This document shows positions 54,473 to 63,976 of a stretch of DNA of 64,000 bases, one piece after another. A model generated the notes under the pieces. That model was given only the letters and a program-made list of their open reading frames with translations. It had not been told where the DNA came from and made no database searches. Each line of letters begins with the position of its first letter. Positions within the stretch are counted from its first letter, which is position 1. A program made the translations under genes and the position numbers. The stretch covers positions 62,001 through 126,000 of the forward strand of contig DATNQM010000042.1 in the NCBI GenBank assembly GCA_036704045.1, given 5' to 3'. This DNA comes from Ancylothrix sp036704045. GTDB taxonomy: Bacteria > Cyanobacteriota > Cyanobacteriia > Cyanobacteriales > Oscillatoriaceae.

Positions 54473-54988
54473 TTACGGACTTAGCGTGGCTCCTAGTTTT
54501 TGAGAAAACCACACTTCAAAGGATCTCCAGGGGTAGCGACGTAGGGCATCGTTGGGGTCTATCATGGGTTCAACGAGAATCGTAAACATCCCCATCCGAT
54601 TGCCGGCCAAGACGTCGGTAAAGAGCCGGTCGCCTACCATTGCTACTTGTTCCACCGGCAAGTTCATTTTGTCAACGGCTTTTCGCAGTTTCCGCCGTGA
54701 GGGTTTAGCCGCTCCTAAAATATAGGGAACGTTCAGAGAATGACCAATACTACTGATCCGGCTTGCACTGAGGTTGTTGCTGAGTAACCACAGAGAAACA
54801 TAGGGCCGGACGAGTTCTACCCATTGCCGCAATTCGTCGGAAGCTTCGCGGACTTTTAAGGGAACCAAAGTTTCATCCACATCAAGGACAAGTCCTTTGA
54901 GTTGATATTTTTGTAATACTTCTGGTGTGAGGCTCAATATAGAGTCTCCTAATACTAGGTCTGGTTGTAAAAGGTGGCCCGAAGACAT
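54473..54988 (-). CDS. YqeG family HAD-IIIA-type phosphatase
   Basis: A 171-aa haloacid-dehalogenase-superfamily protein. Motif I is LVLDVDETLVPL (nucleophile Asp), motif II LLSNN, motif III includes GAAKPSRRKL, and motif IV is VGDRLFTDVLAGN. The family includes phosphatidylglycerophosphate phosphatases; the cyanobacterial substrate is not established by sequence. It lies 21 bp downstream of mltG on the same strand. A long hairpin follows. Confidence 0.87.
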   Translation of the reverse strand: MSSGHLLQPDLVLGDSILSLTPEVLQKYQLKGLVLDVDETLVPLKVREASDELRQWVELVRPYVSLWLLSNNLSASRISSIGHSLNVPYILGAAKPSRRKLRKAVDKMNLPVEQVAMVGDRLFTDVLAGNRMGMFTILVEPMIDPNDALRRYPWRSFEVWFSQKLGATLSP

Positions 54989-55009
54989 GGTTTGTTACTT
55001 TTTTAGTGG

Positions 55010-56077
55010 TTAATTTGCGGATTTTGTATTGGCACGCTCGTCTCGAATTTTACCAACTGCTGCCTCGTGTTCAGCTAGGGTACGGCTAAAAATGTGGGTG
55101 CCGTCATAGCGGGCCATAAAATAAAGATAATCTGTTTTTTCAGGCAAGAGGGTGGCTTTTAAGCTTTCTATCCCTGGACTCGCTATGGGCGTTGGCGGAA
55201 GACCGGCGTTTATGTAGGTGTTGTAGGGGTTGGGTATGCTTACTTGTTTTAAGGTTAAGGGTTTATCCGGGGTTTGAGTGACTCCTAAACCATATTCTAC
55301 GGTGGGGTCAGCCCCCAAGGTCATGCCTATTTCTAGTCTCCGGGTGAATACTCCAGCTATAGTTCCTCGTTCTGAGGCTACGACGGCTTCTTTTTCAACG
55401 ATGGAAGCCAGTGTGACCCATTCTTTGAGGTTTAGTTTGGTTTGCTGTTTGTTTTGTTGGTAAACCGGCAGGGCTATTTGTTCAAATTGTCTCAACATTT
55501 GGTTGATGATGGCTTGAGGGTTGAGGCTGTCACCGGCAATTTTATAGGTGTCGGGATATAAGTAGCCTTCTAGGTGAGGTAAGCCATCGGGAAGCCAAGG
55601 AAACTCTTTTTGAGGTATTTGACTGGCGGCTTTGATGAATTCTTCTGCCTGGAAAAAACCTTGTTTTTCAAAGTAGTCAGCCATTTTTTTGATAGACCAG
55701 CCTTCTGGTATGGTGTAGCTAAGCTTGACTACTTCACCGGCCCATATTTTGGCTGCTAGTTCTTGCATTGGTTCGGCCGGTGATAGCTGATAGGTACCGG
55801 CTTTGAAACCACCGCTTGGGTCTTGGCGGTTTAGCCACCGGCCCCAAAGTTTCCAAGCTTCGGCAGAATGGATCAGTCCTTGGGCTTCTAGTTTTTCGCC
55901 AATTTCACCAGCTGCGGTGTTTGGTTTAATTTCGAGTAATACTGGTTTGGGTTTTGTTGCCGCGTCAGCCACAGGTTTTGTTACGCCATCCCACCATGAC
56001 CAACCTTGCCAACCCGCAACACCGACTGCTGCTGGTACACCTAACAAAAACAACCACTTAAGTATGCCTTTAGCCAT
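55010..56077 (-). CDS. mltG: Endolytic transglycosylase MltG (YceG-like)
   Basis: A 355-aa single-pass membrane enzyme that cuts nascent peptidoglycan and terminates glycan strands. The membrane anchor is at about 8-25 (WLFLLGVPAAVGVAGW). A LysM-like segment precedes the YceG core (about 110-340): LEGYLYPDTYKI, then LASIVEKEAVVASERGTIAGVF, with the catalytic Glu in EKEA, and IPNPYNTYINAGLPPTPIASPG. It starts at an ATG at 56077. It is in a minus-strand run with yqeG, and next to DUF3727 and ruvX genes, an order that looks familiar from cyanobacteria. Confidence 0.93.
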   Translation of the reverse strand: MAKGILKWLFLLGVPAAVGVAGWQGWSWWDGVTKPVADAATKPKPVLLEIKPNTAAGEIGEKLEAQGLIHSAEAWKLWGRWLNRQDPSGGFKAGTYQLSPAEPMQELAAKIWAGEVVKLSYTIPEGWSIKKMADYFEKQGFFQAEEFIKAASQIPQKEFPWLPDGLPHLEGYLYPDTYKIAGDSLNPQAIINQMLRQFEQIALPVYQQNKQQTKLNLKEWVTLASIVEKEAVVASERGTIAGVFTRRLEIGMTLGADPTVEYGLGVTQTPDKPLTLKQVSIPNPYNTYINAGLPPTPIASPGIESLKATLLPEKTDYLYFMARYDGTHIFSRTLAEHEAAVGKIRDERANTKSAN

Positions 56078-56334
56078 TTTTCTTCAAATAAGTTTGTTGA
56101 GATTTTTAAATTTATTGGGCGGCTAGTTTCAGTTTTTTAGCTATTTTTTCTAAATTAAAAAAATAGTTTAGTTTGTTGCCGCTTTGTTTATGAAATTTTT
56201 TTTGTAAAAGAGTTCCCACCAGGTTTAAATTGCTATTTTTCAAGCTACGTCTTGTTCTTACAGCTTTTGGTTATTTTTTATATCTAACTTTTTAGACTCT
56301 TTGTATGGAGTTTTTGAGTTTCCATAATCATAGT

Positions 56335-56362
56335 AAAACCCGTAAATATTACGGGTTTTTTT
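56335..56362. terminator. Perfect 11-bp terminator hairpin after the DUF3727 gene
   Basis: AAAACCCGTAA (56335-56345), loop ATA, TTACGGGTTTT (56349-56359), followed by TTT on the plus strand and TTTT within the stem on the minus strand. It lies 19 bases after the DUF3727 stop on the minus strand and could act in both directions. Confidence 0.8.
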
Positions 56363-56380
56363 GATACAAATTATGCGGTT

Positions 56381-56980
56381 TTATTCGCCGTCTAATTCTT
56401 CAAAAAGACGGTCTTCGATCATACCTTCAATGGCCGGTAACATCGGTTCAATTGCTTTGAATTCTTCTTGAGTTAGAAGTTCAGGTTCACCGGCTGCATT
56501 AACACGAGCTAAAACAAAGAAAGGATCAAGGGGACTGTAGATTCCATATTCTTGTTCTTCATTATAGAAACTAGCAATCCACTGGAGTTCTTCGTATTCG
56601 CCTTCACTGGTTTCGCCATCGTCGCTATCTTCATCTTCAGGCGTCCATTCCGGTAAATCGCCTTCAACAGTAAGGACAACGGCCGTGCGTTTGAGAGTGA
56701 GGTTTTGTTCTTCGAGGACGGCTTTAGCAATAGGAAAGAGTTTTTCAATTTCGGCTTCGTCTTCGACAGGATGGGCTTCGTCGTCGTCTTGATCTTCGCC
56801 AACCCAAGAAAAAATTTCTACCGGTGTATCTATGGGCATTAAAAGAAGATATTCTTGTCCGTCTAAATCAAAAGAATGCTCAACTGAACACTGGAGGGTG
56901 AGCCCCATTTCATCCTTAACAGTGACGGTTTCATCAGAGGGCGGTCGTCCGTTTTCTCTTGGGGGTTGGGATGAGAACAT
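56381..56980 (-). CDS. DUF3727 (with DUF1292-like N-terminus) protein
   Basis: A 199-aa very acidic cytoplasmic protein. Residues about 15-55 (DETVTVKDEMGLTLQCSVEHSFDLDGQEYLLLMPIDTPVEIFSWV) resemble DUF1292. An acidic linker follows (EDQDDDEAHP, EDEDSDDGETSEGEYEE). The C-terminal part (LDPFFVLARVNAAGEPELLTQEEFKAIEP ... FEEL) is DUF3727. The function is unknown; it is found in cyanobacteria and chloroplast lineages. It lies between ruvX and mltG on the same strand. Confidence 0.85.
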   Translation of the reverse strand: MFSSQPPRENGRPPSDETVTVKDEMGLTLQCSVEHSFDLDGQEYLLLMPIDTPVEIFSWVGEDQDDDEAHPVEDEAEIEKLFPIAKAVLEEQNLTLKRTAVVLTVEGDLPEWTPEDEDSDDGETSEGEYEELQWIASFYNEEQEYGIYSPLDPFFVLARVNAAGEPELLTQEEFKAIEPMLPAIEGMIEDRLFEELDGE

Positions 56981-57041
56981 AGATAATGAAAGTCCAAATC
57001 AGGAAGAGTTGCGGTTGTGGTCAATCGCACTCACCAGAATA

Positions 57042-57488
57042 TCATGGCGGAGCGTTTTTCGGCCTAAAGCTATTTGTATCCAACCATCGCTGTAAAATCA
57101 GAGCGGCTGCTTTGCGGTCGATGAGTGCTTTATTGCGGGAAGGAGAGCGTTTTTGAGAGATAATAATTTCTTCTGCTTGGACAGAACTGAGACGCTCATC
57201 GACATATTCCACCGGCAAGTTTAAAGCTTCTGATAGGTGTTCGGCAAATTTTTGGATAGATTTGGCCTGGGAACCGAGGGAGCCATCTATTGAGTAGGGA
57301 AGACCAACGACAAGAATGTTAACTTGCCGTTCTTTGATCCAATATTGTAATTCTGCAATAACTTGTTCAAAAGATTTGCGTTCAATGGTGGTGAGGCCGG
57401 TGGCAAAAAGTCCTAAACCATCGCAACCGGCCACTCCGATACGTTTATTGCCAATATCGAGACCCAAAGCAGAAATTTTTGACACCAT
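57042..57488 (-). CDS. ruvX: Holliday junction resolvase-like protein RuvX (YqgF)
   Basis: A 148-aa RNase-H-fold nuclease. ALGLDIGNKRIGVA carries the first catalytic Asp; LVVGLPYSIDGSLG the central strand; VEYVDERLSSVQAE the Asp-Glu; and ALIDRKAAALILQ the last acidic residue. The family acts in pre-16S rRNA 5' end maturation in bacteria, with Holliday resolution proposed from the fold. It starts at an ATG at 57488. Confidence 0.93.
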   Translation of the reverse strand: MVSKISALGLDIGNKRIGVAGCDGLGLFATGLTTIERKSFEQVIAELQYWIKERQVNILVVGLPYSIDGSLGSQAKSIQKFAEHLSEALNLPVEYVDERLSSVQAEEIIISQKRSPSRNKALIDRKAAALILQRWLDTNSFRPKNAPP

Positions 57489-57578
57489 GTATTTTGTCGT
57501 CGTAGGTTTAGCGACCGGCTACTATAACCTCATGCTTTAAGGCCGGCATTGGTAGGCAACCTTCAGAGAAAGGTATTT

Positions 57579-58832
57579 TTAAGCAACAGGTGGAGGATTC
57601 TCGTTATCGGAGAGAGAGTTTTGGGTTTCTGCACTCAGGGGAGGTTTGGGAGTATTGGCAGCCTCCACAGTGCCGGTAGGGAGGGGATTAATTTCTGTCA
57701 GCGAAGGTGCCGGAGTTCCGGGAAGCCAAGAGAGGCGACTAGGAACTGGTTTGCGGGAGGCACCTAAACCTTGGAGGACTTCCGTTAGCTGGAGGGCTTC
57801 TAAGGGGCTGAGTCGAGTTTCGCGGAGTTTGTGCCACACAGAACGCGACATTAAGAGACTGTGATAGATCCGTTGTGCGCCTATTTGTTCGAGGTATTGT
57901 TCTCTTTCTGGCTGGTAGTCACAGGAAGTGAGTTGCAGAGATTGAGCGGGTAAATCGCCGGTGATCCGGGCCATTTGGGACAACAGTTCTGGATAAAGCC
58001 AGGTATAGGCCGGGTGTACCGTTAATTGGGCGACGTGGGGTTGAGTGCCTTTGCGAGAAAGACTGATTTGAAAATAGCCAATGGCTGCTTTGCGCTGAGG
58101 TTCAAAGACGTAGGCGCTGACAGTTTCGGTTTGGGTAAACCACTGTTTAATACTTTCGATGAGAGCGCTAACGATATTGGTTTGAAAATCTTGGATGTGC
58201 CGGTCAAAGACTTGTCGCACCACTGGCGGCATGGCGGCGGTGTCGAGTTGACAGAGCAGTTGGGCATCGGCATTGCTGACCGGCAATAAGTTAGGTAAGT
58301 CGGTTTCGCGTTCTGCGAGTTGACTTAGTGTGTCTGGGTTGATTTCCCAATAGGTTGTATGGGCAAGAGGTTGAAAGCCGTTTTGCCGGTATAGTGCCAT
58401 GCCGTCTTTATCGTTGACGTTGACTTCTAGTAACCAAGTGCGAGCCTCCCAAATGGCTTCCATACAGTGCCGCAGCAATACTGAGCCGATGCCATTTTTG
58501 GATACGCTACGGTCTACCCAAACGCGGTCTACCCGCCAGGTGCTGCGGGTGCGGTTGAAGGGTGATATTTGGATGTTGCCTCGTATTTGTCCTTCTTGCT
58601 CGGCTATATAGGAGCAAAATAGGTGCTGGTAGGGGTTAGGAAAGAGGCTGAGGAGTTTGATGAAACCATACCAGCGTCGGACTTGGGCGACAAGTTTGCT
58701 GTTTTTTTCTAAGTCGTTTGTGTTTTGGTCGTCTTCTGCCAAGCCTAGGCGTTTTTCGAGAGTTTCGAGGTCTCGATAGGCAACGGGGCGGACGAGGGTG
58801 TTGGGTGTTTGGGAGGTCGCAACAGAATTCAT
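57579..58832 (-). CDS. GNAT family N-acetyltransferase (two-lobed)
   Basis: A 417-aa protein from the ATG at 58832; an in-frame GTG at 59042 would add 70 residues rich in Pro/Lys/Gln with no conserved look, so it is rejected. The first GNAT domain (about 10-165) has the acetyl-CoA loop SKNGIGSVLLRHCMEAI and LLEVNVNDKDGMALYRQNGFQP. About 190-345 looks like a second, degenerate GNAT fold (AAIGYFQISLSRKGTQPHVAQLTVHPAYTWLYPELLSQM). The C-terminal 70 residues are disordered. The substrate is unknown. Confidence 0.8.
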   Translation of the reverse strand: MNSVATSQTPNTLVRPVAYRDLETLEKRLGLAEDDQNTNDLEKNSKLVAQVRRWYGFIKLLSLFPNPYQHLFCSYIAEQEGQIRGNIQISPFNRTRSTWRVDRVWVDRSVSKNGIGSVLLRHCMEAIWEARTWLLEVNVNDKDGMALYRQNGFQPLAHTTYWEINPDTLSQLAERETDLPNLLPVSNADAQLLCQLDTAAMPPVVRQVFDRHIQDFQTNIVSALIESIKQWFTQTETVSAYVFEPQRKAAIGYFQISLSRKGTQPHVAQLTVHPAYTWLYPELLSQMARITGDLPAQSLQLTSCDYQPEREQYLEQIGAQRIYHSLLMSRSVWHKLRETRLSPLEALQLTEVLQGLGASRKPVPSRLSWLPGTPAPSLTEINPLPTGTVEAANTPKPPLSAETQNSLSDNENPPPVA

Positions 58833-59175
58833 TTGTTTTGCGGCGATAAACCTATTTACTGTTGTAGTGTTTTCGCCACCCTCCGTAAATGGTTGGTAGT
58901 GGGATTTTTGGTTTTTTTTGGTCGGTGGTTTTGGATACCACACAAACCAGACTAGGAAAGGGGTTTTGGGGATGTAGTATTTCAGGTTTTGTTGATGGGG
59001 CCGGTGATTTGGTTTGGATGAAACTAATTGGTTTCGGTTCACCGGCCCTAATAACTTTGGTAGTGCTGTGGTTTCGCAGTTTTGGAACCAAGGGGTTTGG
59101 TTTTTCTGATGGCTGTGAAATTTTTGTCTTTATGGGGAGACATTTTCCAGACCAGAGACCGGCACTGGGGTGGTT
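58833..59175. other. Spacer between GNAT gene and CofE-like gene
   Basis: 343 bp. Contains only a GTG-initiated in-phase extension of the GNAT frame (59042), judged non-coding. No hairpin or promoter I can support. Confidence 0.4.
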
Positions 59176-60354
59176 TTAATTGCCTGTTTTGGGGCGAATC
59201 AAAACAACGGGGGTTTGTTCGTCGCCGTTTCCGGCGGGGTTGTTGAGCAGGGCTTGCTCTAACAATGCCTGAGATACATCGGGGGTTGCTGCCAATATCT
59301 TAACTGCTTTTAAGTCGTTCACGTCCACAATGGCGGCGGATAATCCGGTTTCTGTTTTGATTTGTTCTACGACGGATTGGGGGTTGGCCGGCCCTAGGAC
59401 GATAAATTGGTCATAGGGGGGTAGGGTGCCGGTGATGTCATCGATTAGTCTTGCTTGTTCGCCGGCCAGTTGATAAAACACCCCTGGTTTACGCAAAATG
59501 ACTTTGGCAAGAGATCCGACAACAAAGGCAAATACAACGCGCACCGGCCCGACGATATCGACTAAACTTTGCATTCCACAAGCTGTTGCCAGACTAGAAG
59601 TAGGCATAAAGTAGTAACACAAGCGCTTGGCGACAAACCCTGGTTTAATCGTGCTTGGGTCAATATATCTGCCCTGCATAATTGCTATGGGAGATTCGGC
59701 TATGGTGACGATATCTCCTGGTTGGGCTTGGGGACTGACATATTTTTTGACAATATCTACCGGGTTGTCTAGGTGAGTCAGCAAATGGGTTTTAATAGCC
59801 ATCACATCGGCGGCTGGGCTATTGCGCCACTTGCCGGTACCGACTTCGGGGTATTGGAGGGGAAAAATAATGTGTTTTGTTTTGGGGATTCTTCCCTCTG
59901 GGCCGTAGGTGAGATAATTAACTTTTATCCAAGCTGTTTGTAGTTCAGCTGTATTTTCGCCTTCTATATCTACGGCGACTTTCATGCGGGTAGTTTTAGC
60001 AACTTTGACAATATAGCCAAACCAGTAACCATCATTGCGGGCCGGTGCATCTTTGTGGAGGGGAGTAATGCGAGTTTTGCTTGTAATGCCCTCCAAACTT
60101 CCCTTAGACAAAAGCTTTACGTCTGCGTTGACATCGGGCAGCATGATTTCTAAGCTGTCTGTTTTGTTTTGAAACTCCATTTCTCCAACCACCGAGATCC
60201 GGTTGGGAGAGAGTTTTTCGATTTGCCAGCTACCGGCATCGAGTTCTAACTTATTCCCAGGACGGCGACGGTATTGTAACTCAATGGCTGCACCGGCAGC
60301 CCCCAGGACTAAAGCTGCTACTCCTAAACCAATTCCTAAACTTGCAATTCCCAC
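59176..60354 (-). CDS. CofE-like (F420-0:gamma-glutamyl ligase family) membrane-anchored protein
   Basis: A 392-aa protein starting at a GTG at 60354; no in-frame ATG exists before residue about 57. An N-terminal hydrophobic helix (about 4-25) anchors it. Residues about 30-190 are a beta-rich domain of unknown role. About 195-390 resemble the CofE fold (QPGDIVTIAESPIAIMQGRYI, then a nucleotide-binding-type GPVRVVFAFVVGSL). CofE adds glutamate to coenzyme F420; most cyanobacteria are not known to make F420, and no other F420 gene is here, so the real reaction is probably different. Confidence 0.75.
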   Translation of the reverse strand: MGIASLGIGLGVAALVLGAAGAAIELQYRRRPGNKLELDAGSWQIEKLSPNRISVVGEMEFQNKTDSLEIMLPDVNADVKLLSKGSLEGITSKTRITPLHKDAPARNDGYWFGYIVKVAKTTRMKVAVDIEGENTAELQTAWIKVNYLTYGPEGRIPKTKHIIFPLQYPEVGTGKWRNSPAADVMAIKTHLLTHLDNPVDIVKKYVSPQAQPGDIVTIAESPIAIMQGRYIDPSTIKPGFVAKRLCYYFMPTSSLATACGMQSLVDIVGPVRVVFAFVVGSLAKVILRKPGVFYQLAGEQARLIDDITGTLPPYDQFIVLGPANPQSVVEQIKTETGLSAAIVDVNDLKAVKILAATPDVSQALLEQALLNNPAGNGDEQTPVVLIRPKTGN

Positions 60355-60724
60355 AGGTTTGTCTCACTTCTCCAAATATTGCAGGTTATTCTCGCTTGCA
60401 CCAATCTTACCGGGATCATGCTTTTTGCGATTTTTGTTTTTGTTGGGTTTTGTGGTGCGCCTCAAACCCCCAAAACCTCAGCACACTTTAAATATTGGGG
60501 TGAGGGGCTGCTTTTTTTGCTTAATTTGCCGCTAAGCTTCAGTAAACCTGTCTTTAAAACAAGTTTAAATAAATAAAACTTATAATAGCTCCATAAAAAG
60601 CCTAGAGATGGCTAAGATTGGCCAATATTGCCTAATTCTGTAGATAGATTTTTCTTAAACATTTGTAAACTGTTAAGAAGCGCTTTACAAGGTTGATATT
60701 TTTTTAAGGATTTTGAGGGGTTCC
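60355..60724. other. Divergent promoter region before cruF
   Basis: 370 bp between the CofE-like gene (-) and cruF (+). No coding frame beyond TTG-started shadows; AT-rich from 60540 onward. AAGGA and GAGGGG motifs at about 60706-60720 form the cruF ribosome-binding site. Confidence 0.5.
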
Positions 60725-61654
60725 ATGAAGCTACTAATGACTGCGGAACGTTACAGCCTGCTGGGTCATATCCTGGCGATGGCTTTTGGACTGGCTGGAC
60801 TGTTGGTGGTTATACCCCATCCCGAACTAATTGTAAGTTTATCGGCTGTGGGCCAGAAGATTTTTCAGTGGAGTATGGCCGGTGGGGGAGTAGTTTATAT
60901 TATTCTGGGGGCTGTGGCTGTGGCCATTTATGCCTACCGACAACTTGGTTTATATCGCTGGCTAACTTTTATGGTGCCTTCGGTTTTGTTGTCTTTAACT
61001 AGCGAATTACTTGGAACGAGCACCGGCTTTCCTTTTGGGGCCTATGGTTATTTGAGCGGTCTGGGCTATAAAATTGCCGGTTTGGTGCCGTTTACAATTC
61101 CTCTGTCTTGGTTTTACATGGGTTTTGTTTGCTATGTCTTGGCCCGTTCGGGTTTGTCTCGGACTAATTTGCCGATGATAGTGCAACAAGTTGCCTCTAT
61201 CTCTGCTGGTGCGATACTGCTGACGGCTTGGGATTTAGTTCTTGATCCTGCCATGAGTCAAACTGCTTTTCCTTTTTGGCAGTTTCAAGAAGTTGGCGAA
61301 TTTTTTGGGATGCCTTATCGTAATCTGTCTGGTTGGTTTGGCACCGGCGCTTTATTTATGACGGTGGCTGCGGTTTTGTGGGGCAATAAACCTATTGAAT
61401 TGTCTCGCTCTCAGCTAAATTTGCCGGTGGTAACTTATCTGGTAAATTTTGCCTTTGGTGCGGTTATCACTGTTACTGCTTTAGATATCCGTTTCTTGAT
61501 TCCTGTCTGTCTCAGTGTGCTTTTTGGGGTTGTCCCGGCGATTGTTGTCTGGTTGATGGCTGCTCCTAGCGTTGCCACTATTGAGTCTGAGCCGGTTCTC
61601 GAACCCAATTTAACGACTGCTGCTAAACGTGCACCGGAAGTTGTAGCCAAATAA
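60725..61654 (+). CDS. cruF: Gamma-carotene 1'-hydroxylase CruF
   Basis: A 309-aa membrane protein with about seven to eight helices, of the carotenoid-biosynthesis (DUF422) family. Segments SLTSELLGTSTGFPFGAYGYLSGLGYKI and LTAWDLVLDPAMSQ ... FFGMPYRNLSGWFGTG are diagnostic. It hydrates the psi end of gamma-carotene, giving the 1'-hydroxyl used in myxoxanthophyll (myxol glycoside) synthesis. It starts at the ATG at 60725; the TTG at 60713 is rejected. It is followed by cruG after 197 bp. Confidence 0.88.
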   Translation: MKLLMTAERYSLLGHILAMAFGLAGLLVVIPHPELIVSLSAVGQKIFQWSMAGGGVVYIILGAVAVAIYAYRQLGLYRWLTFMVPSVLLSLTSELLGTSTGFPFGAYGYLSGLGYKIAGLVPFTIPLSWFYMGFVCYVLARSGLSRTNLPMIVQQVASISAGAILLTAWDLVLDPAMSQTAFPFWQFQEVGEFFGMPYRNLSGWFGTGALFMTVAAVLWGNKPIELSRSQLNLPVVTYLVNFAFGAVITVTALDIRFLIPVCLSVLFGVVPAIVVWLMAAPSVATIESEPVLEPNLTTAAKRAPEVVAK

Positions 61655-61851
61655 ACTAAGGGGTAAGTGGGTGAGTTTTGGATGAAAAATCAAAACTCAC
61701 TGCTTCCTTGGTGTAATGACTTGGCAAATATTCAAAAATATTCAACTATTAAAATTTCTTGAGCAAATAAGGTTTGTAGATATAACGCCTTTGAGTGATT
61801 GTTGGTAATGAGTCCTCTGTGGCTGACAATTGATTAGCAATTAATGATTTA

Positions 61852-63081
61852 GTGTGTGCTGTGTTGAGTTATTTTTTAGTTTTTTCTAACCATATTTCTG
61901 AGGATTTGTCAAGTAATTTTTTCGTAATTGCTCTGCTGGTGCTTCAGATACCGGCTGTTTTGATTTTGCTTTCTCGTTTGGCAAAAGGCCCAACTCGGAA
62001 ACTTCCGATAGAACCGCAACCGACGAGTCCGGAGTTGCTTGGTAAGGTTAGTGTGGTGGTGCCAACTCTTAATGAAGCGGAACGCATTAGTCCTTGTTTG
62101 GAGGGGTTATCTCGCCAAAGTTACGAAGTGCGGGAAATTTTGGTGGTGGATAGCCGGTCGGAAGATGGAACGAGGGAATTGGTGAAGGCTGCGGCTGAAA
62201 ATGACCCGCGTTTTCGTTTAATTACTGATGACCCTCTTCCTACTGGTTGGGTGGGCCGGCCTTGGGCTTTGCACACGGGCTTTTTGCGGAGTTCTGAGGG
62301 TAGTGAATGGCTGTTAGGTATTGATGCGGATACTCAGCCGAGTCCTGCTTTGGTGGCTGGTTTGGTGAAAGCGGCGGAGGCGGAGGGCTATGATTTGGTT
62401 TCGCTTTCGCCGAAATTTATTTTGAAATATCCGGGTGAGTTGTGGTTACAACCGGCGCTTTTGTTGACTTTAGTTTATCGTTTTGGGCCTACGGGTGCGG
62501 GTAATGCCAAGGCGCAAAGGGTGATGGCGAATGGTCAATGTTTTTTATGCCGGCGTTCTGTTTTAAAAGCAGTTGATGGTTACACAAGTGCTCGCAGTTC
62601 TTTTTGTGATGATGTTACTTTAGCCCGAAATATTGCGGCTGCTGGTTATAAGGTTGCTTTTTGGGATGGGGCAAAGTTGCTGAAAGTAAGAATGTATGAT
62701 GGTGCTGTTGAGACTTGGCGAGAATGGGGTAGAAGTTTGGATCTTAAGGATGCTTCTAGTTCTAGTCAAATTTGGGGGGATGTTTGGTTACTTTTGGCAA
62801 CTCAAGGTTTACCTTTGCCGGTGGTTTTAATAAGTTTGTTGATTACCCATTCTTTGACGGTATCTTTGACGGCTGGGGGTTTGTTGTTGGGGTTAAATCT
62901 TTTTTTGCTGCTGGTTCGTTTTGGGTTGAATTTTGCTGTTAGTGAGTCGTATGATTTTTCGCAAACGCGGGCAGGCTGGGTGTTTTGGCTTTCTCCTTTT
63001 GCTGATCCTTTAGCGGCTATCCGTATTTTACTTTCTTCGCTAACAAGACCTAAAAAATGGCGGGGTCGGAGTTACGAATAA
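61852..63081 (+). CDS. cruG: 2'-O-glycosyltransferase CruG
   Basis: A 409-aa membrane-bound GT2-type glycosyltransferase. A membrane segment (about 22-45) precedes KVSVVVPTLNEAERISPCLEGL, EILVVDSRSEDGT and LLGIDADTQPS (the D-x-D metal site). NGQCFLCRRSVLKAVDGY and DDVTLARNIAAAGYKVAF follow, then two to three helices at the C-terminus. It transfers a sugar to the hydroxylated carotenoid to make myxoxanthophyll. The start is a GTG (61852, or 61861); no ATG is available in frame. Confidence 0.88.
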   Translation: MCAVLSYFLVFSNHISEDLSSNFFVIALLVLQIPAVLILLSRLAKGPTRKLPIEPQPTSPELLGKVSVVVPTLNEAERISPCLEGLSRQSYEVREILVVDSRSEDGTRELVKAAAENDPRFRLITDDPLPTGWVGRPWALHTGFLRSSEGSEWLLGIDADTQPSPALVAGLVKAAEAEGYDLVSLSPKFILKYPGELWLQPALLLTLVYRFGPTGAGNAKAQRVMANGQCFLCRRSVLKAVDGYTSARSSFCDDVTLARNIAAAGYKVAFWDGAKLLKVRMYDGAVETWREWGRSLDLKDASSSSQIWGDVWLLLATQGLPLPVVLISLLITHSLTVSLTAGGLLLGLNLFLLLVRFGLNFAVSESYDFSQTRAGWVFWLSPFADPLAAIRILLSSLTRPKKWRGRSYE

Positions 63082-63108
63082 AGAGGCCGGTGAGCTTGTT
63101 TTTTTATG

Positions 63109-63143
63109 ACTGGCAGGTAATTTACCTGTCGGTATTTTTTTTA
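63109..63143 (+). terminator. Intrinsic terminator after cruG
   Basis: ACTGGCAGGT (63109-63118) pairs over ten bases with ACCTGTCGGT (63124-63133), two as G-U, followed by an A and nine T. It ends the cruF-cruG transcript. Confidence 0.85.
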
Positions 63144-63824
63144 ATTAATAATTTTAACTAATAGTTAAAAACCTATTGTATTTGGAGTGAAAAAGCAAAT
63201 ATTTTAAGGCTAAATTATAAGTTATTTAAAAAAGTTTGTGTAAATTTAATTTAAAATTAATACTAAAAATTTTAATTTTTTGTTTAAAAAATCCCGGTTT
63301 AAGGGCTAATATATAATTCCCGAAAGAAAAACCTTGTCAATAGGATTTAGTAATACCAGTTTTGAAATTTTTTCAGAATTTAGGTTGATGAACTAGGGTT
63401 AGAATTTAATAAGAATTATAAAATTTGTGGCAATAATATAGAAGTTGGGTTGCGCTTTCTTTTAACGTAATTTACGTTTTAGCTAATCTACCAACTGGCT
63501 TTTGTTTATTTTTTATTGTTAGTATAAACTATAGGAAAAAGATAAACTCTATAGCAGTTTTTAATAAAAGTAACTAGGGTTATTGTTTATACAATCGACT
63601 TCACAGTTGGTATTTAATTTTTAGGGGTAGAAAAGGCTTAGGTTGAGGTCAGTTTATAGTGTGAAACTTTTGTAACTTCCTATACACATCCCAAAGCAAT
63701 GTCATTTGTTAAATATTGATGAGGGCAAATTAAATTTACGATAAAATCTGTGGTTTTTGGAGAGTTAGGATTACAATTACAAAAAAATATAGTAAGTTGC
63801 AATATAAAATTGTATTGTGAAGTT

Positions 63825-63842
63825 ATACAACCATTGTTGTAT
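63825..63842. promoter_or_regulatory. Operator-like palindrome in the final intergenic region
   Basis: ATACAAC (63825-63831), CATT, GTTGTAT (63836-63842); another GTTGTAT follows about 70 bases later. Possibly a regulator site for the gene starting at the window edge. Confidence 0.3.
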
Positions 63843-63976
63843 GGGGGGATAAATTTTGGTGAAATAGGCGGTTTCTGGTTGTTCTAAATATAAAATTTGG
63901 GTTACTGCTAAAATTGTTGTATAGGTAAAGTAAAAATTTTTATTGAAATTGGAATGCTAGAAGGCTAAGAAATATT

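Larger units (their letters stand above)
63082..63976. other. AT-rich non-coding region at the window end
   Basis: About 0.9 kb. After the cruG terminator nothing codes. Its features are short palindromes, notably ATACAAC-CATT-GTTGTAT (63825-63842), with a further GTTGTAT at about 63914, and CTATAGCAGTTTTTAA at 63551. It is probably promoter DNA of the next gene. Confidence 0.5.

Noticed and set aside
63551..63570. CTATAGCAGTTTTTAA, similar to CTATAG phrases near 28155
   Set aside because: Too short to establish a repeat family from one window.
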